DNA of 64,000 nt, from positions 724,657 through 788,656 of the forward strand of contig NW_005179334.1 of assembly GCF_000350225.1 (NCBI RefSeq), written 5' to 3'. Shown here one piece after another: positions 50,433-60,366 of this stretch. Every line of letters starts with the position of its first letter. Positions within the stretch are counted from its first letter, which is position 1. The DNA comes from Chondrus crispus (lineage: Eukaryota > Rhodophyta > Florideophyceae > Gigartinales > Gigartinaceae). Position numbers and translations under genes: made by a program. A model generated the notes under the pieces. That model made no database searches. It was given only the letters and a program-made list of their open reading frames with translations, and was not told the DNA's origin.

Positions 50433-51211
50433 TGTCTTTGTCACGCCGAGCTTAGATTTTTTTTTTCCCTATCTTCCGTCGTGTCAACTCGCGGCCTGCT
50501 TCTGTAGCGCTTTTTTTCTTTCTACTGCACTGTGTACAGCGCTCTTTCTAGGTCGATTCGTCTTGGGGTTCTTTGCATGTCGGTCTTTGGGGACGAGGGC
50601 TGCCATCGGAACGTTGTGCTAGTTGCTTTCTTGGCTAAGTTAGGGTGCTTGTGTGTCTATGTGCATATGTGTAAAGTGGAAATGGCACCGGCTCTTTATT
50701 TACGCCGCGACAAATCCTCTGCATTCAATGGCCATTTGTGAAATGACGGGCGACCGTGCTAGAGGCCTCGCCCTCCTTTGGCTGAGCTGCCCTATCCTAT
50801 CACGGCGGAACCACGCACTGGCGTTGTCGCCGTCTCTATCGGCTTCCTGCGCGTCCGACGTTTGTCTTTCTTTGGGAAACTTCCAGTTTCGATTTTGTGT
50901 CTTGTCCATCAGACCTTGGGAAAATTGACATAAAAATTCAACCCGCCTATCTTTTTCGTAAAAACCGCCCTATCCCGCTGCTTTCCAGCAATGTTCCTCA
51001 GATCCATTGGATCCATTCCCCTTTTGCTCCCACTTCGTCTTGAACATATCTTACCAAATTCTAGAGCGCTGCACCGCTGGGAATCGCCCTCCTGCACTTT
51101 TTCTTTTTCTGCAAGGTCTATCAAAAGTGCAACGCGTAGGCCACTCCCTCTTCCCTTTCGAACACCAATTCCCAGTTGCAGCGCCCCCCGCCATCCGCGC
51201 ACAAACTCATC
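50433..51211. other. Intergenic, no gene recognised
   Basis: About 780 bp between zinc-finger gene 2 and RBX1; holds the RBX1 promoter. No domain-bearing frame was seen. Confidence 0.5.
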
Positions 51212-51802
51212 ATGGCGGATGAAAATGCCACCGCTGGCATGGAAATCGACACCGGCGCCCCCGTCCAACCGGCTGCGTCCGACCCAGAGAACAAGCCGAA
51301 GCCCCGCTTCGAAATCAAGAAGTACAACGCCGTCGCCCTCTGGGCATGGGGTAAGTTACCTGCTGCGGCATCTAAACTCCTCCTTTCGTCACTTGGTGAT
51401 GAAACGGACCATGGGATCTCATGAGGAGGTATCAAAAATCATCTTGCTAATCACGTGTACGTTCTTGCGAAACAGATATGGTCGTCGACAACTGCGCCAT
51501 TTGCCGCAACCATATTATGGACGCGTGCATCGAATGCCAGGCTAATCAATCCGCGCCGCCGACGGAGGACTGCAACGTCGCGTGGGGCGTCTGCAACCAT
51601 GCATTCCACTTTCACTGTATTTCGTAAGTCACAACGCGACCGGCGACGGCGTCCGCAACGGTTGAGCTGGTGTTGCCGAGCCAATCTAACTCTCGACTTT
51701 TTCTTCTGATGAATGATGATCATGAACAGGCGCTGGTTGAAAACACGTCAGGTATGCCCGCTAGATAATTCGGAATGGGAATTCCAGAAGTATGGTCGTT
51801 AG
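51212..51802 (+). CDS. RBX1: RBX1/ROC1 RING-box protein, three exons (119 aa)
   Basis: RBX1 is the RING subunit of cullin-RING ubiquitin ligases; it recruits the E2 and NEDD8 machinery. No single frame covers it. Exons: 51212-51350, 51476-51623 and 51730-51802, giving 360 nt. Introns of 125 and 106 nt both start GTAAGT and end AG. Spliced, the protein reads [20 protein letters not shown], then [56 protein letters not shown] and YGR. The zinc ligands of the extended RING-H2 (C..C, C..C, C.H..H..C, and the CPLD motif) are all present. The N-terminus (about 38 residues) is acidic and variable. Very high similarity to animal and plant RBX1 makes this the most secure identification here. Confidence 0.95.
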
Positions 51803-52084
51803 AAGCTTGTACATTTCAATATTTCTCGCACTTTACGCAGTCGGCGATCGGACCAGCACCGACTGCTGTACTATTTCTTTTCGTGACGATGAATTCCCTC
51901 CCTCTCGTCCGAAGGCGGAATCCATTTGCAGCCAGACGGCTACGAACGAGCGTGAGATGCGCATTTGCCTGGCAAGTTCATCAAAACACAAAAGAACATT
52001 TACACTTGCGCTAGTGCACCTGCGCGTTAAAGCTACTTGCGAAATCCCAGCTACTAACGAGATTCAGGGAAAGGCAGTCTACAG

Positions 52085-54460
52085 TCACACGTTGTTAGCA
52101 ACGGACGATTGTCTCATGTAAAATTCCGCAACTTGTTCTGAGTTCGTCGCCTCGTCCGGCTTCTTGTCTTCGCGTAAACGGATAAACCGTGGGAATCGCA
52201 GTGCGATACCCTTTTCGGGATCCACGAGCCCTGTCGCTGCAGTGTGTTGAGGAGAAATCGACAGATCAGCACACTTGACCTCCCACACCTGCACAGGCTC
52301 AAACCAGACATCTGGTTCCAGCGTTTTCAATGCAGGCGTCCGATAATATGATTTCGCGCCTTCGCTCTTGTTCTCAGCCTCGGGGTCATTGAAAAACTTT
52401 GCAAAGTTATCAAGGGCTTCTTCTGAAAAGCCGGTGCCGATCTTACAGATTGACTGATACTCTTCTGTGTCAGGGTCGTAGCACGCCAGTAGGAACGCTC
52501 CGTATATACCTGCTCTTTTCCCGCGGCCAAGATAGCCTCCAATCGGCACCAAATCCAGAGAATCCCCGCAGCCTTCAAGGTAATCCTTCTTAACCTTGAG
52601 CCAATTTTGGCTGCGATTGTTAGGCTCGTAGGTAGAGTTGTCACCGTCCAGCGCCTTCACCATGAGACCCTCGCATCCTTCCTTGATGCTTCTATTCAGA
52701 AGGCTCATGATGTCCTCTGGATCTCTCGAATCTTCTCCCTTTGCAAACAAAAACTGCCCTTCTTGTTCCTGGAAACCATTTAATAACTTCTCTCTTCTTG
52801 ACGTTAAGGATTCTCCAATAAGACTTTCTCCATTAAAGAACAGCAAGTCAAACGCAAAAATGCATACCTTCACAGTGACTTCATGGGCTTCAACGTCCTT
52901 CCTCTTTCTGCCTTGCAATTCCTGGAATGGAAGAATCTGCTTCTTCTGCACATCATACGCCACTGCTTCTGCGTCAATAATGAAAGATGCCCCCTTGTAT
53001 TCAGTATGCAGTGCTTTTGGAAGGCTATCCACTAAATCTGGATACTTTGGAGTTAAATTCTCTGCATTTCGACTGTATATTCGGATGCTTCCATCTTCCA
53101 GGCGATGGACTTGCGCTCTCTCTCCGTCATACTTGAACTCACATGTGAATGAGGTTTCAGCAAAACGTTCCAGGACTTCTGATATTGCTTTTGTCGGTTT
53201 GGCAAGCATTGGTGAAACTGGAATGCCCGGCATAAGTTTGCACATAGCCTGCAGCCTGCTGTCAATGGTCTTTAGTTCCAGCAACTTCGGGATGATAACA
53301 TCCCAAACTGGGCACTGACTGTAGACAGATCCAAGCACCTCAGCTGCCGCCCCGAGGGTTTCTTCAATGTCTTCTTCCTTCGACGTCATTTTGGTTTTCT
53401 TTTTGCCATCTGCAGTTAACAAAATGTCGGTTTTGACACCGAGTTCTTCAAGGGTCAAGGCCGCCGACAAGGCTGCGATAACAGTCTTGTCAGCAAGATG
53501 AATTCGGAGCTTGCCGAGCACAGCGCGAGAAACGTACTTTGCTTCTGTCGTTGAGGCAGCAACCAAAAGTTTGACAATTTTCCCACGCTTCGCATCCTGT
53601 GTGCTTTTCCCAGTAATGGCGGCTATTGCCTTGAATTCTTGAAACACTCTGCGAACAGTTAAAGGCGGGGGCGGAAACATAGTTTTCTGGTTCGTGCGGG
53701 CTGCCAACGCTACGTCGCCGAGGTCACCAACTTTCTTGTAAAGGGCTTTCAAGGCAGAGACTGTGCGCCCGCTGACCTGAGACAAGGCCTTCATTAGAAT
53801 ACTTTCCCCAATTCCAAGCTCGATGCCTTCATGTGCAGGGGCGAGTTTGTTGATGCAAAGGTAAATGGCGGGCACCAAATCTTCTGGTGTGGAGGCGATG
53901 ATGTTTCGAAAGACCTCGGTAAGGATGGCCTGGATTTCAAGGCGGCCTGAGATTTCTTCAACTTTGCTGAAAGCATCGGACAGAAACTTGTAAGGTACCG
54001 GGTTTCCATCTTTCCAAGTCCTCGCTGTGTATAGCCGGGATGAGGAAAATTGATCCTTTTTACCAGACTTGGGACGTATGTCTTCAGAGTTGTCATCTTG
54101 TTCTACGTCGTCGGAACTCTGCCCATCTTCTGCAGAGTCTTGCGAAATGTCCACAACATCATCGTCACCTTCGTTTGCTTTTTCTGGCGACGAGCCTTTC
54201 TTCTCAGTCTCTGCTGCACGGGCAGTGGCATTGTTCATATCAACCGGTTCGTTCTTCGACCGCTTGACAGACTTTGAGGAGCCCTCCTCAAGTACCGCCT
54301 TGTCGGGGGCTTTCGATTTGTTGGAAACAGGACGTGGCCGTTTCTTTGTGTTTGGAGACTTGTCCTTGGAAGCGTCTTTCGGAGGTGCTTTAACTTTCTT
54401 GCCAGATAACGAGCCTCCGGGGCGGAAAAATGATGTGATTGTCCCCTGTTGTTTGCCCAT
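52085..54460 (-). CDS. LIG1: DNA ligase I, ATP-dependent (791 aa)
   Basis: It seals nicks between Okazaki fragments and in repair, in the nucleus. A PCNA-interacting box QGTITSFF lies at residues 5-12. A long acidic and basic linker (many Lys/Ser/Asp, with a KKRPRP-type nuclear signal) follows, then the N-terminal DNA-binding domain. The adenylation motif I is KYDGER with the active Lys at about residue 443 (TCEFKYDGERAQVHRL). Motif III is FAFDLLFFNG, motif IV is EGLMVKAL, and motif V is WLKVKKDYL. The OB-fold continues to IALRFPRFIRLREDKKPDEA (motif VI). The C-terminus ends near EFYMRQSSVANNV. The start is the ATG at 54460; a 23-codon upstream extension was rejected since the PIP box should be N-terminal. 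One exon. The length is slightly below the 800-920 residues usual in the family. Confidence 0.93.
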   Translation of the reverse strand: MGKQQGTITSFFRPGGSLSGKKVKAPPKDASKDKSPNTKKRPRPVSNKSKAPDKAVLEEGSSKSVKRSKNEPVDMNNATARAAETEKKGSSPEKANEGDDDVVDISQDSAEDGQSSDDVEQDDNSEDIRPKSGKKDQFSSSRLYTARTWKDGNPVPYKFLSDAFSKVEEISGRLEIQAILTEVFRNIIASTPEDLVPAIYLCINKLAPAHEGIELGIGESILMKALSQVSGRTVSALKALYKKVGDLGDVALAARTNQKTMFPPPPLTVRRVFQEFKAIAAITGKSTQDAKRGKIVKLLVAASTTEAKYVSRAVLGKLRIHLADKTVIAALSAALTLEELGVKTDILLTADGKKKTKMTSKEEDIEETLGAAAEVLGSVYSQCPVWDVIIPKLLELKTIDSRLQAMCKLMPGIPVSPMLAKPTKAISEVLERFAETSFTCEFKYDGERAQVHRLEDGSIRIYSRNAENLTPKYPDLVDSLPKALHTEYKGASFIIDAEAVAYDVQKKQILPFQELQGRKRKDVEAHEVTVKVCIFAFDLLFFNGESLIGESLTSRREKLLNGFQEQEGQFLFAKGEDSRDPEDIMSLLNRSIKEGCEGLMVKALDGDNSTYEPNNRSQNWLKVKKDYLEGCGDSLDLVPIGGYLGRGKRAGIYGAFLLACYDPDTEEYQSICKIGTGFSEEALDNFAKFFNDPEAENKSEGAKSYYRTPALKTLEPDVWFEPVQVWEVKCADLSISPQHTAATGLVDPEKGIALRFPRFIRLREDKKPDEATNSEQVAEFYMRQSSVANNV

Positions 54461-54960
54461 GGTGAGAGCAGTACGCCTATCGTCTGTGGGGAGATAAGCG
54501 TCGCGGCAATAGAGTGAAGAAAAACACACTCTCTCTTACGGCGGGCTAGAAAAAGGACGCCGTGTGTTAGCTTTGCCTGCTGGATACGAGGTTGCGAGCA
54601 AGAGCAGTGGCGGTGCCATTTCGGGCAGCGTCACTGCTGTAGAGACAAAAAATATTTGTTTTTTTAAAGGTGATCTCTCAAGATGAGGATTCTATCCAAT
54701 TAAGCTGAAGTGTGGCATTTGGCCAGCCGTTTACGCGGGAGCGAGCGTGTACTCGTCTGGCCGTTCTCCCATATTTGGCGCCAATTGCACTACTCGCCTG
54801 TCCTCCCAGGCTTCAAGACTGGGCAGAAGTACATCATGTTCTTGTAACGTAGCCTATCGACTTCCAGTACATCTCGTTACGCTCACGTACCGTACAGAAA
54901 GCGTGCTTACGCCTTCCAGAGAACACGCGCTGCTGAAAAGGAAAACGGTACACGGAGCAT
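54461..54960. promoter_or_regulatory. Upstream region of DNA ligase I
   Basis: 500 bp between the ligase start and the hydrolase stop. No coding frame is supported; it must carry the LIG1 promoter and the hydrolase 3' end. Confidence 0.4.
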
Positions 54961-55740
54961 TCATGTCACAGTTGGCAAAACGTCCCGGTCGAACACCTCC
55001 CCCACCTCATTACCTTGCAGAAACGTGGTTATCGAGTTGAGCACCTCTGGAGTATACAGCAGCAAGTTATGCGACATAGCAACCTTCAAACGAAAGTGCT
55101 TCCTATTCAATATCGTCTCCTCCACCCCCACAACACCATCGGACTCTCCCCCAATTAGCGGATTCAAGTTTCCCCGCGACCCGCAAATGACGAGCACCTC
55201 CACCTCCTCCGGAATCGTCCCAAGCGTTTTCTTAAACCAGTCTGGCTCCTTCATCATCAGCTGCGCCCCAGAATGCTCCCCGAGCACCGTCCTCGCTGTC
55301 ATATGCACCGCGTTCCTCACCATGTCGGGACCACTCAGGTTTTTCGTCTGAAACGCTCGTGCGAATGACGCACCGCACAGCGGAGGTCCGATCATGACAC
55401 ACCGCGTTTTCCTTGCGTCATCACCGAGGACGTCCAGCAGTCCTCTGCGAAACGCGTTGTGAAGCACAACACCGCCAAAGGAGTGCGTCACAAAGTGGAC
55501 AGTTTGCTTTTTGCGCCCCAGCCTTGACTTGACGGTGTCCACCAACGAAAGCGAATGTCCGTTCAACGTGTCTGCACGACTTTTGTAGCCAAAGTTGAGC
55601 ACGTCGAATTGTTGCGCTAGCGACGCCGCGATTGGTAGCAATTGGACACGCCCTCCTAGAAAGCCGTGGGCCAGGACGACTAGCTCTTTGCCTAGCGAAG
55701 GACTGGAGCTGAACGCAGACCACCGTAATATTCTTGACAT
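54961..55740 (-). CDS. Alpha/beta hydrolase, lipase-like (259 aa)
   Basis: The ATG at 55740 gives MSRILRWSAFSS, then LVVLAHGFLGGR (oxyanion-loop HGF.G), a nucleophile elbow THSFGG (G/T-x-S-x-G variant with Ser), and a late His in AMSHNLLLYTP that would complete the triad; an acidic partner is likely in EVLVICGSRG...GESDGVVG. Substrate unknown: lipid, esterase or acyl-transfer roles are possible, as for PGAP1- or palmitoyl-thioesterase-like members. No signal peptide is obvious. It is divergent from RRP1. Upstream GTG start with MINPSSK was not used. Confidence 0.75.
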   Translation of the reverse strand: MSRILRWSAFSSSPSLGKELVVLAHGFLGGRVQLLPIAASLAQQFDVLNFGYKSRADTLNGHSLSLVDTVKSRLGRKKQTVHFVTHSFGGVVLHNAFRRGLLDVLGDDARKTRCVMIGPPLCGASFARAFQTKNLSGPDMVRNAVHMTARTVLGEHSGAQLMMKEPDWFKKTLGTIPEEVEVLVICGSRGNLNPLIGGESDGVVGVEETILNRKHFRLKVAMSHNLLLYTPEVLNSITTFLQGNEVGEVFDRDVLPTVT

Positions 55741-56205
55741 TTTTGACGAGGGATTGATCACCGCTCAACGAATTGCAATACAATCAAGTATGGTCACGAC
55801 ATGCGCAGAAGATGGCGATGTAGCATGGTTAGTCTCGCAATTCTTCTATCTTTCACTTCATGAGCGGAGTATGAATAAGGACGATTCCGCCCTCAGCAGG
55901 GCTTTAGCGAGAGCTGTTAAGGTTGCGGGAAATCTTGGGAATCTCGCACAACTTCCAAAATGGGTTGCGGTGCGGTGCTTCGTACAATATGGAACGGGTC
56001 GCCTGCACATTTCGCCCTGATTTATAGGGCCCATTCTAACGGTAACAGTATGGATCTAGTTGTAGCTTTACGTACGTCTTACAGTGCTAGGTTGTTTACA
56101 GTCAGCAATGCAAGGACGGAGTGATCATTAGTCCTTCTACACGGCTGTGCAAATCTTGTCCTTTCGACGTCGTCGCATCCTCCGTTCAAGCAGCCTCGCC
56201 GTGCC
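55741..56205. promoter_or_regulatory. Divergent region hydrolase/RRP1
   Basis: 465 bp between two opposite starts; probably carries both promoters. No recognisable motif. Confidence 0.4.
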
Positions 56206-57258
56206 ATGAAAGCTCAACATCAAATAAAGTTTGGAAGGAAGCGCAGTGGCACCCCACGGGAGAAGAATGACGCCAAGGTAGCGCGAAACGTTGATTCGGT
56301 TGACGTAACTGGCGCGCAAGTCGTGGTCGGTGAGCGAGAGCTGAAATTTGCTCGCGCGCTGTCGGACACGGAAAAGGAGGTGCGTGATGCATCCCTGGAA
56401 TCCCTCCGAACATGGCTATCCGAAAACACACAGTCGCTCGCGGATACAGAGATAGACAGGCTGTGGAAGGCTCTCTTCTACTGCGTGTGGATGGCAGACA
56501 AGAGACCGGTGATCACGGCTACTATTGCTTCCGTGGTTGACCTTGCTGATATCGTTGGGACGAAATTCTTGGAAGGCCTTTTTAGATGCCTTGTCAGAGA
56601 GTGGTTTGGGATAGACAAACATCGCGTTGACAAGTACTACGAGCTCATAAACGTCGCGCTGGTGAAGAGCACAGAAGGGCTTGTAGCGGCAGACACAGAT
56701 GAAAAGTTTCTGGAAGAGACTGCAGTCCTTCTGAAAATGCTTGATGAAGCAGTCTGGAGTCGTGTCCCAAAAGCTGGGCTTGGTGTGGCGTTGCACGTTT
56801 TGGATGTATATCGGGACAAGGTCATGCGCCCGGTATTGATACGAGCCGCCAAACTTTCTGGGAATGAAGTGCACAAAGTTTTCGACTCCTTGCTTGAACA
56901 ATTGTACGCCAAGATGGGATCTTCCGGAGAACATTCTGTAGCAGTTGGGAATCGTATTCAGGAGAGAGTGTTTAAAGGTCTCATTCCGTTCGTCGGGGAC
57001 AAGGACGTGCTCCTTACGCCCAAAGACCGACGCGATATGATGATGAGAGCATCGAAGCGTATTTTCGCTATCGCTGCGGACAAGAAGACATCAGATGAGC
57101 TTCGGAAAGATTTATACGCCGTGCGTGCGGAACTCAAAACTTATGTCACACTGTACGACGAAGCTAAAGAGGCTGGACGGTCTAACGGGAAAACGAATGG
57201 CCGGAACAAGAAGGATAAGTCTGGCAGGCGCTCAAAGGCTAGAAAGGCAGACAAGTAG
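56206..57258 (+). CDS. RRP1: RRP1/NOP52 family ribosome biogenesis protein (350 aa)
   Basis: Nucleolar protein needed for processing of the 27S/28S rRNA precursor. Conserved helices start at FARALSDTEKEVRDASLESL, go on through LWKALFYCVWMADKRPV and RCLVREWFGIDKHRVDKYYE, and include LHVLDVYRDKVMRPV. These are the hallmarks of the Nop52 domain. A very basic tail (GRSNGKTNGRNKKDKSGRRS) suits RNA binding and nucleolar location. ATG at 56206, single exon. The gene converges with CDT1. Slightly short for the family (human about 460 residues) but similar to yeast Rrp1 (about 280). Confidence 0.85.
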   Translation: MKAQHQIKFGRKRSGTPREKNDAKVARNVDSVDVTGAQVVVGERELKFARALSDTEKEVRDASLESLRTWLSENTQSLADTEIDRLWKALFYCVWMADKRPVITATIASVVDLADIVGTKFLEGLFRCLVREWFGIDKHRVDKYYELINVALVKSTEGLVAADTDEKFLEETAVLLKMLDEAVWSRVPKAGLGVALHVLDVYRDKVMRPVLIRAAKLSGNEVHKVFDSLLEQLYAKMGSSGEHSVAVGNRIQERVFKGLIPFVGDKDVLLTPKDRRDMMMRASKRIFAIAADKKTSDELRKDLYAVRAELKTYVTLYDEAKEAGRSNGKTNGRNKKDKSGRRSKARKADK

Positions 57259-57662
57259 CGGTGAAGCTGCGGGAGATGAGAACGGTAAGCGGGAGAGGGA
57301 CGAATGTTCTGGCAGCGGTGAGGTCGCATTTTGACGTTTTGAGGACAGGTAGGTTATCTGGCGTGTGCCGTAATTGGGGATGAAAGTAGAACTTCTCGTT
57401 TGACAAAATCGCCCTACCTGGATTTCAGGACATCCTGCACTTACCACTGAAGCATTTGTCGATGATTAGATACCGGTACTGGCGCCTTACGCGACGTCCA
57501 AAGATATCGTTGTTGTATAAATACGTTTTGAGCTGCTACGTTATCCTCGAATCCCTGGTGAATTGCCTTTTAACCCCGATTCTTTCAAGGGGTGTAGTAA
57601 TGAGAGGCGTGCGCACATTCCAAGGCTAACTTTCGGTGTTTTATTGTTAGTAATTCGTGCTG
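57259..57662. other. Intergenic between convergent RRP1 and CDT1
   Basis: About 400 bp; no coding frame supported. 3' ends of both genes lie here. Confidence 0.5.
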
Positions 57663-59306
57663 TTAGTCATCAACTGAATAAGATACCGTCGCTGATACTT
57701 TCGCTCGTGCGCTCACATAGCTGGTTTCAGAGTGCACTCGAAATGCGAATCCACCACGAGAGCTTTTCAGCTCTACTTTCTTGCACCAGTCCGACCCCAA
57801 CGTGGCAATTGCATTGAGCTGTCTATCTAAATCTTCCTTGGACCATTTCTTTGGGTGCAGCTTTTCAACTTTTCCAATCAGCTGCCTCCACCCTACAGCA
57901 CTTCTTCGTTCTGTTCTCAAAATTGAGCAAACAGTGTCCATCGTCACCGGAAGCTTCGATAATAAAGTGCGGTTGGTAGCTTTCTCAGTTTCCATTTTCA
58001 CCGCGTGGACTTTTTGTGCTTCTGAGCGGGCTCGAACCTTTTGGAGAAGACCCGCTGGGATGCAGTCATCAATATCATGACTCTCGATGCGCTCCTCAGC
58101 TTTGCTAGCGTCAGCGCTAACGTCGATCTTCGCCGCCAATAGTTTCGATTTCTTCTCCGCGTCAGGCTGAACCAGCAGAGAGATAGGCTTAGGACGAGAA
58201 GGAGAAACAGTCTCAACTGAATACAGAGGAGGGGCAGGAAGCTCTTTCACATGGACCTCCAGGTCAAAATCTTCATGCCAAAGGTCTCCTTCATGTCGCG
58301 AAATCGATCGCTTTCTGAGAAATTTGCCATGTTCTTCCTTGACTTGTGCAAGTAATCGCTTGTGAAGCAAAGACCTGCGGATCCGTGCAGCAGAATCTCC
58401 TATAACAGAACTACCAGTATTCTTTCCAGTAACTGGTGATGCCCCCCCGTCGCCGTCAGCGTCTACACTATCCAACCTGATAAGAAATGAATCAAGTCTT
58501 GCTCTTTTCTTTGTAGGAGATGATGTGCCAGGAACTACAGCAATGGCCTCTGGAATGAGATGAGCAAGTTGGGATAATATTTTCGGAGTGAAGTTTCTCT
58601 TCGTGCTCCTCTGAACGATCTCTCTGACAGCCGCGACAGTCGGCATCGTCCTTCTCGTCTTCAGGAGAGCAACTGCGCTCTCAAGACCAATCAAAACATC
58701 GAGCAGCAGAAGATGTGATTGCGGGAGCATGTCTCGACTGTACAGAATCGCTTCGCCGCCCGAGACCGAGGAACCTGCGCGAACTTGTATCGCCCTCGAA
58801 CTTTCTCTGAGGTGGATGCATGTCGAAGGTGAGGCCGCGTCCTTTTTGGATGGAGAGGAAACCACGTCGGCAGCAAACCTGACTTGCTTCAATCCCTTCT
58901 TCTTTCGAGGCTTCGCCTGCTGTGGCGGGGGCAACTGCAGGCGATGGGAACCAACGTCAGGCCGCTTGGTGTCGATGTGAGGCGCGAGAAAAACAAAGGC
59001 TGGAGCACCTTGAGTGCGAATTTTGCGAGCCTCGCGATCCTTCTCGAGAATTTCTGCAAGTCTCCACCTCCGTTTCTGTGCCAGGACGGCGGGCTTCGCA
59101 GGCGCCGGAGGTTCCTTCGCAGCCGGGATTTCAGAAGGCGCACCTGTAGCATCCGTTTTCCGACGCTTGAGCATAGGTGGGATGCCGTCATGGAAGGTTC
59201 GCGGTTTCGTGATTCGCTCGCCAAGCATGGCGGAGATGTTCTGTTGCTGCATGCCCTCACTTGGAAGCACCGAGGTCTTCCGTTTGTGGTTCCTCGCTGG
59301 ACCCAT
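57663..59306 (-). CDS. CDT1: CDT1-like DNA replication licensing factor (547 aa)
   Basis: CDT1 loads the MCM helicase onto origins together with CDC6 in G1. The first winged helix matches: MLPQSHLLLLDVLIGLESAV followed by LLKTRRTMPTVAAVREIVQR and FTPKILSQLAHLIPEAIAVV, as in the CDT1 geminin-binding/WH1 region. The C-terminal WH2 is visible as RTLLSKLPVTMDTVCSILRT, then GWRQLIGKVEKLHPKKWSKE. The N-terminus is basic with RKT and KRRKTD signals. Plant CDT1 has the same domain order. I do not see a clear PIP-degron of the QxxLTxxF type at the N-terminus. ATG at 59306; single exon. Convergent with RRP1, divergent from STT3. Confidence 0.8.
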   Translation of the reverse strand: MGPARNHKRKTSVLPSEGMQQQNISAMLGERITKPRTFHDGIPPMLKRRKTDATGAPSEIPAAKEPPAPAKPAVLAQKRRWRLAEILEKDREARKIRTQGAPAFVFLAPHIDTKRPDVGSHRLQLPPPQQAKPRKKKGLKQVRFAADVVSSPSKKDAASPSTCIHLRESSRAIQVRAGSSVSGGEAILYSRDMLPQSHLLLLDVLIGLESAVALLKTRRTMPTVAAVREIVQRSTKRNFTPKILSQLAHLIPEAIAVVPGTSSPTKKRARLDSFLIRLDSVDADGDGGASPVTGKNTGSSVIGDSAARIRRSLLHKRLLAQVKEEHGKFLRKRSISRHEGDLWHEDFDLEVHVKELPAPPLYSVETVSPSRPKPISLLVQPDAEKKSKLLAAKIDVSADASKAEERIESHDIDDCIPAGLLQKVRARSEAQKVHAVKMETEKATNRTLLSKLPVTMDTVCSILRTERRSAVGWRQLIGKVEKLHPKKWSKEDLDRQLNAIATLGSDWCKKVELKSSRGGFAFRVHSETSYVSARAKVSATVSYSVDD

Positions 59307-60366
59307 GATGGGGGCGAAAGGGCGCCTGCTTGCGAAAAGGAATGAGCTCCGCGAGGGTTGACCCGTCGCGAAGCGAATAGGGCGTTAGGTTTTCGGGATG
59401 CCGGTGGGCAGCGCGAGGCTGAAGCCGTTGCTTCTGCGTACCCACAATGAGATGATGAGGTAGAGATGCGAGTGACAGGCGGATGGTAAGTGGGGAGTGG
59501 GGGGGGGGGGGGGGGGGGTGCGTGAACAGCCCGTGGCCGTTAAAAGAAGTAGATAGAGATCTCAAGGATCAAGAGAGGATGCGTAGATGGTAGGGGGGAG
59601 TATTACTTGTCGTAGGCTAGGCAACAGGGATGGAGTGCATGGTGCCATCTCATGAGACAATGAGTAGTAGTGGCTCGAAGGATTTCCCGCCAGAGTCACT
59701 CTTCCTTAATTTAGCATACAAATCGATGCGGTGGAGTATTACCATGGCTCTCATTTCCCGCCAAAACAATTGAGCGTGAAGATCGGCTTATAGTAAACAC
59801 TAGAACTGTAAGCTCAGGCCCCAAAATAAGATCAACGTGTACACGTGTTCAATGCAATACTGAGGACTTTGTTCTGTGCACCACGCGCAGATATATAATT
59901 GGGCATGGCATTATACTGGGTAACCTCTTTTCTTACGGTGCATAGTGCAGAGTACCAAGGGTACGGTACGCAGTAGCAGCAGTAGGGAGCATATCTACAG
60001 TAGAATGATAAAGATATTACCACACCAGTACCCGTTGGCATCATCTGTGCTTTGCGAGATTCAAAGAGACCTTGCTGTACAGAATACAACAATCTTCTCA
60101 TAAGTAGCGAAACTTCCAGCACGTCACGTCAAGTCGCTAATTTTCGATTTATTTCCTCATCAGTCAATATTCTCTGATCAAAAGAAGCCGAACCTTGGAC
60201 TGGCTTGCTCGACTAGCATCCTGAGCAGCGTTTCACTATCGGATCAACGTAGCCACCTCACGCCCAAGCCAAAGGGTATCTCCGCAGGAACCTTTCAGTG
60301 CGACGCGTGAGAACCGTGGTGGAGTAGGTTTGAGTGACTCAGCTACGGCGTCGCGTTCTTGCCGCC
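59307..60366. promoter_or_regulatory. Divergent region CDT1/STT3 with poly-G run
   Basis: About 1.06 kb. It includes a run of 20 G at 59499-59518, roughly 190 bp upstream of the CDT1 start (a C run on the CDT1 sense strand), and one copy of the dispersed motif at 59951. No other gene is supported. Confidence 0.5.
59951..59970. repeat. Dispersed palindromic motif copy
   Basis: AGTACCAAGGGTACGGTACG, minus orientation of the core, in the CDT1/STT3 intergenic region. Confidence 0.65.
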
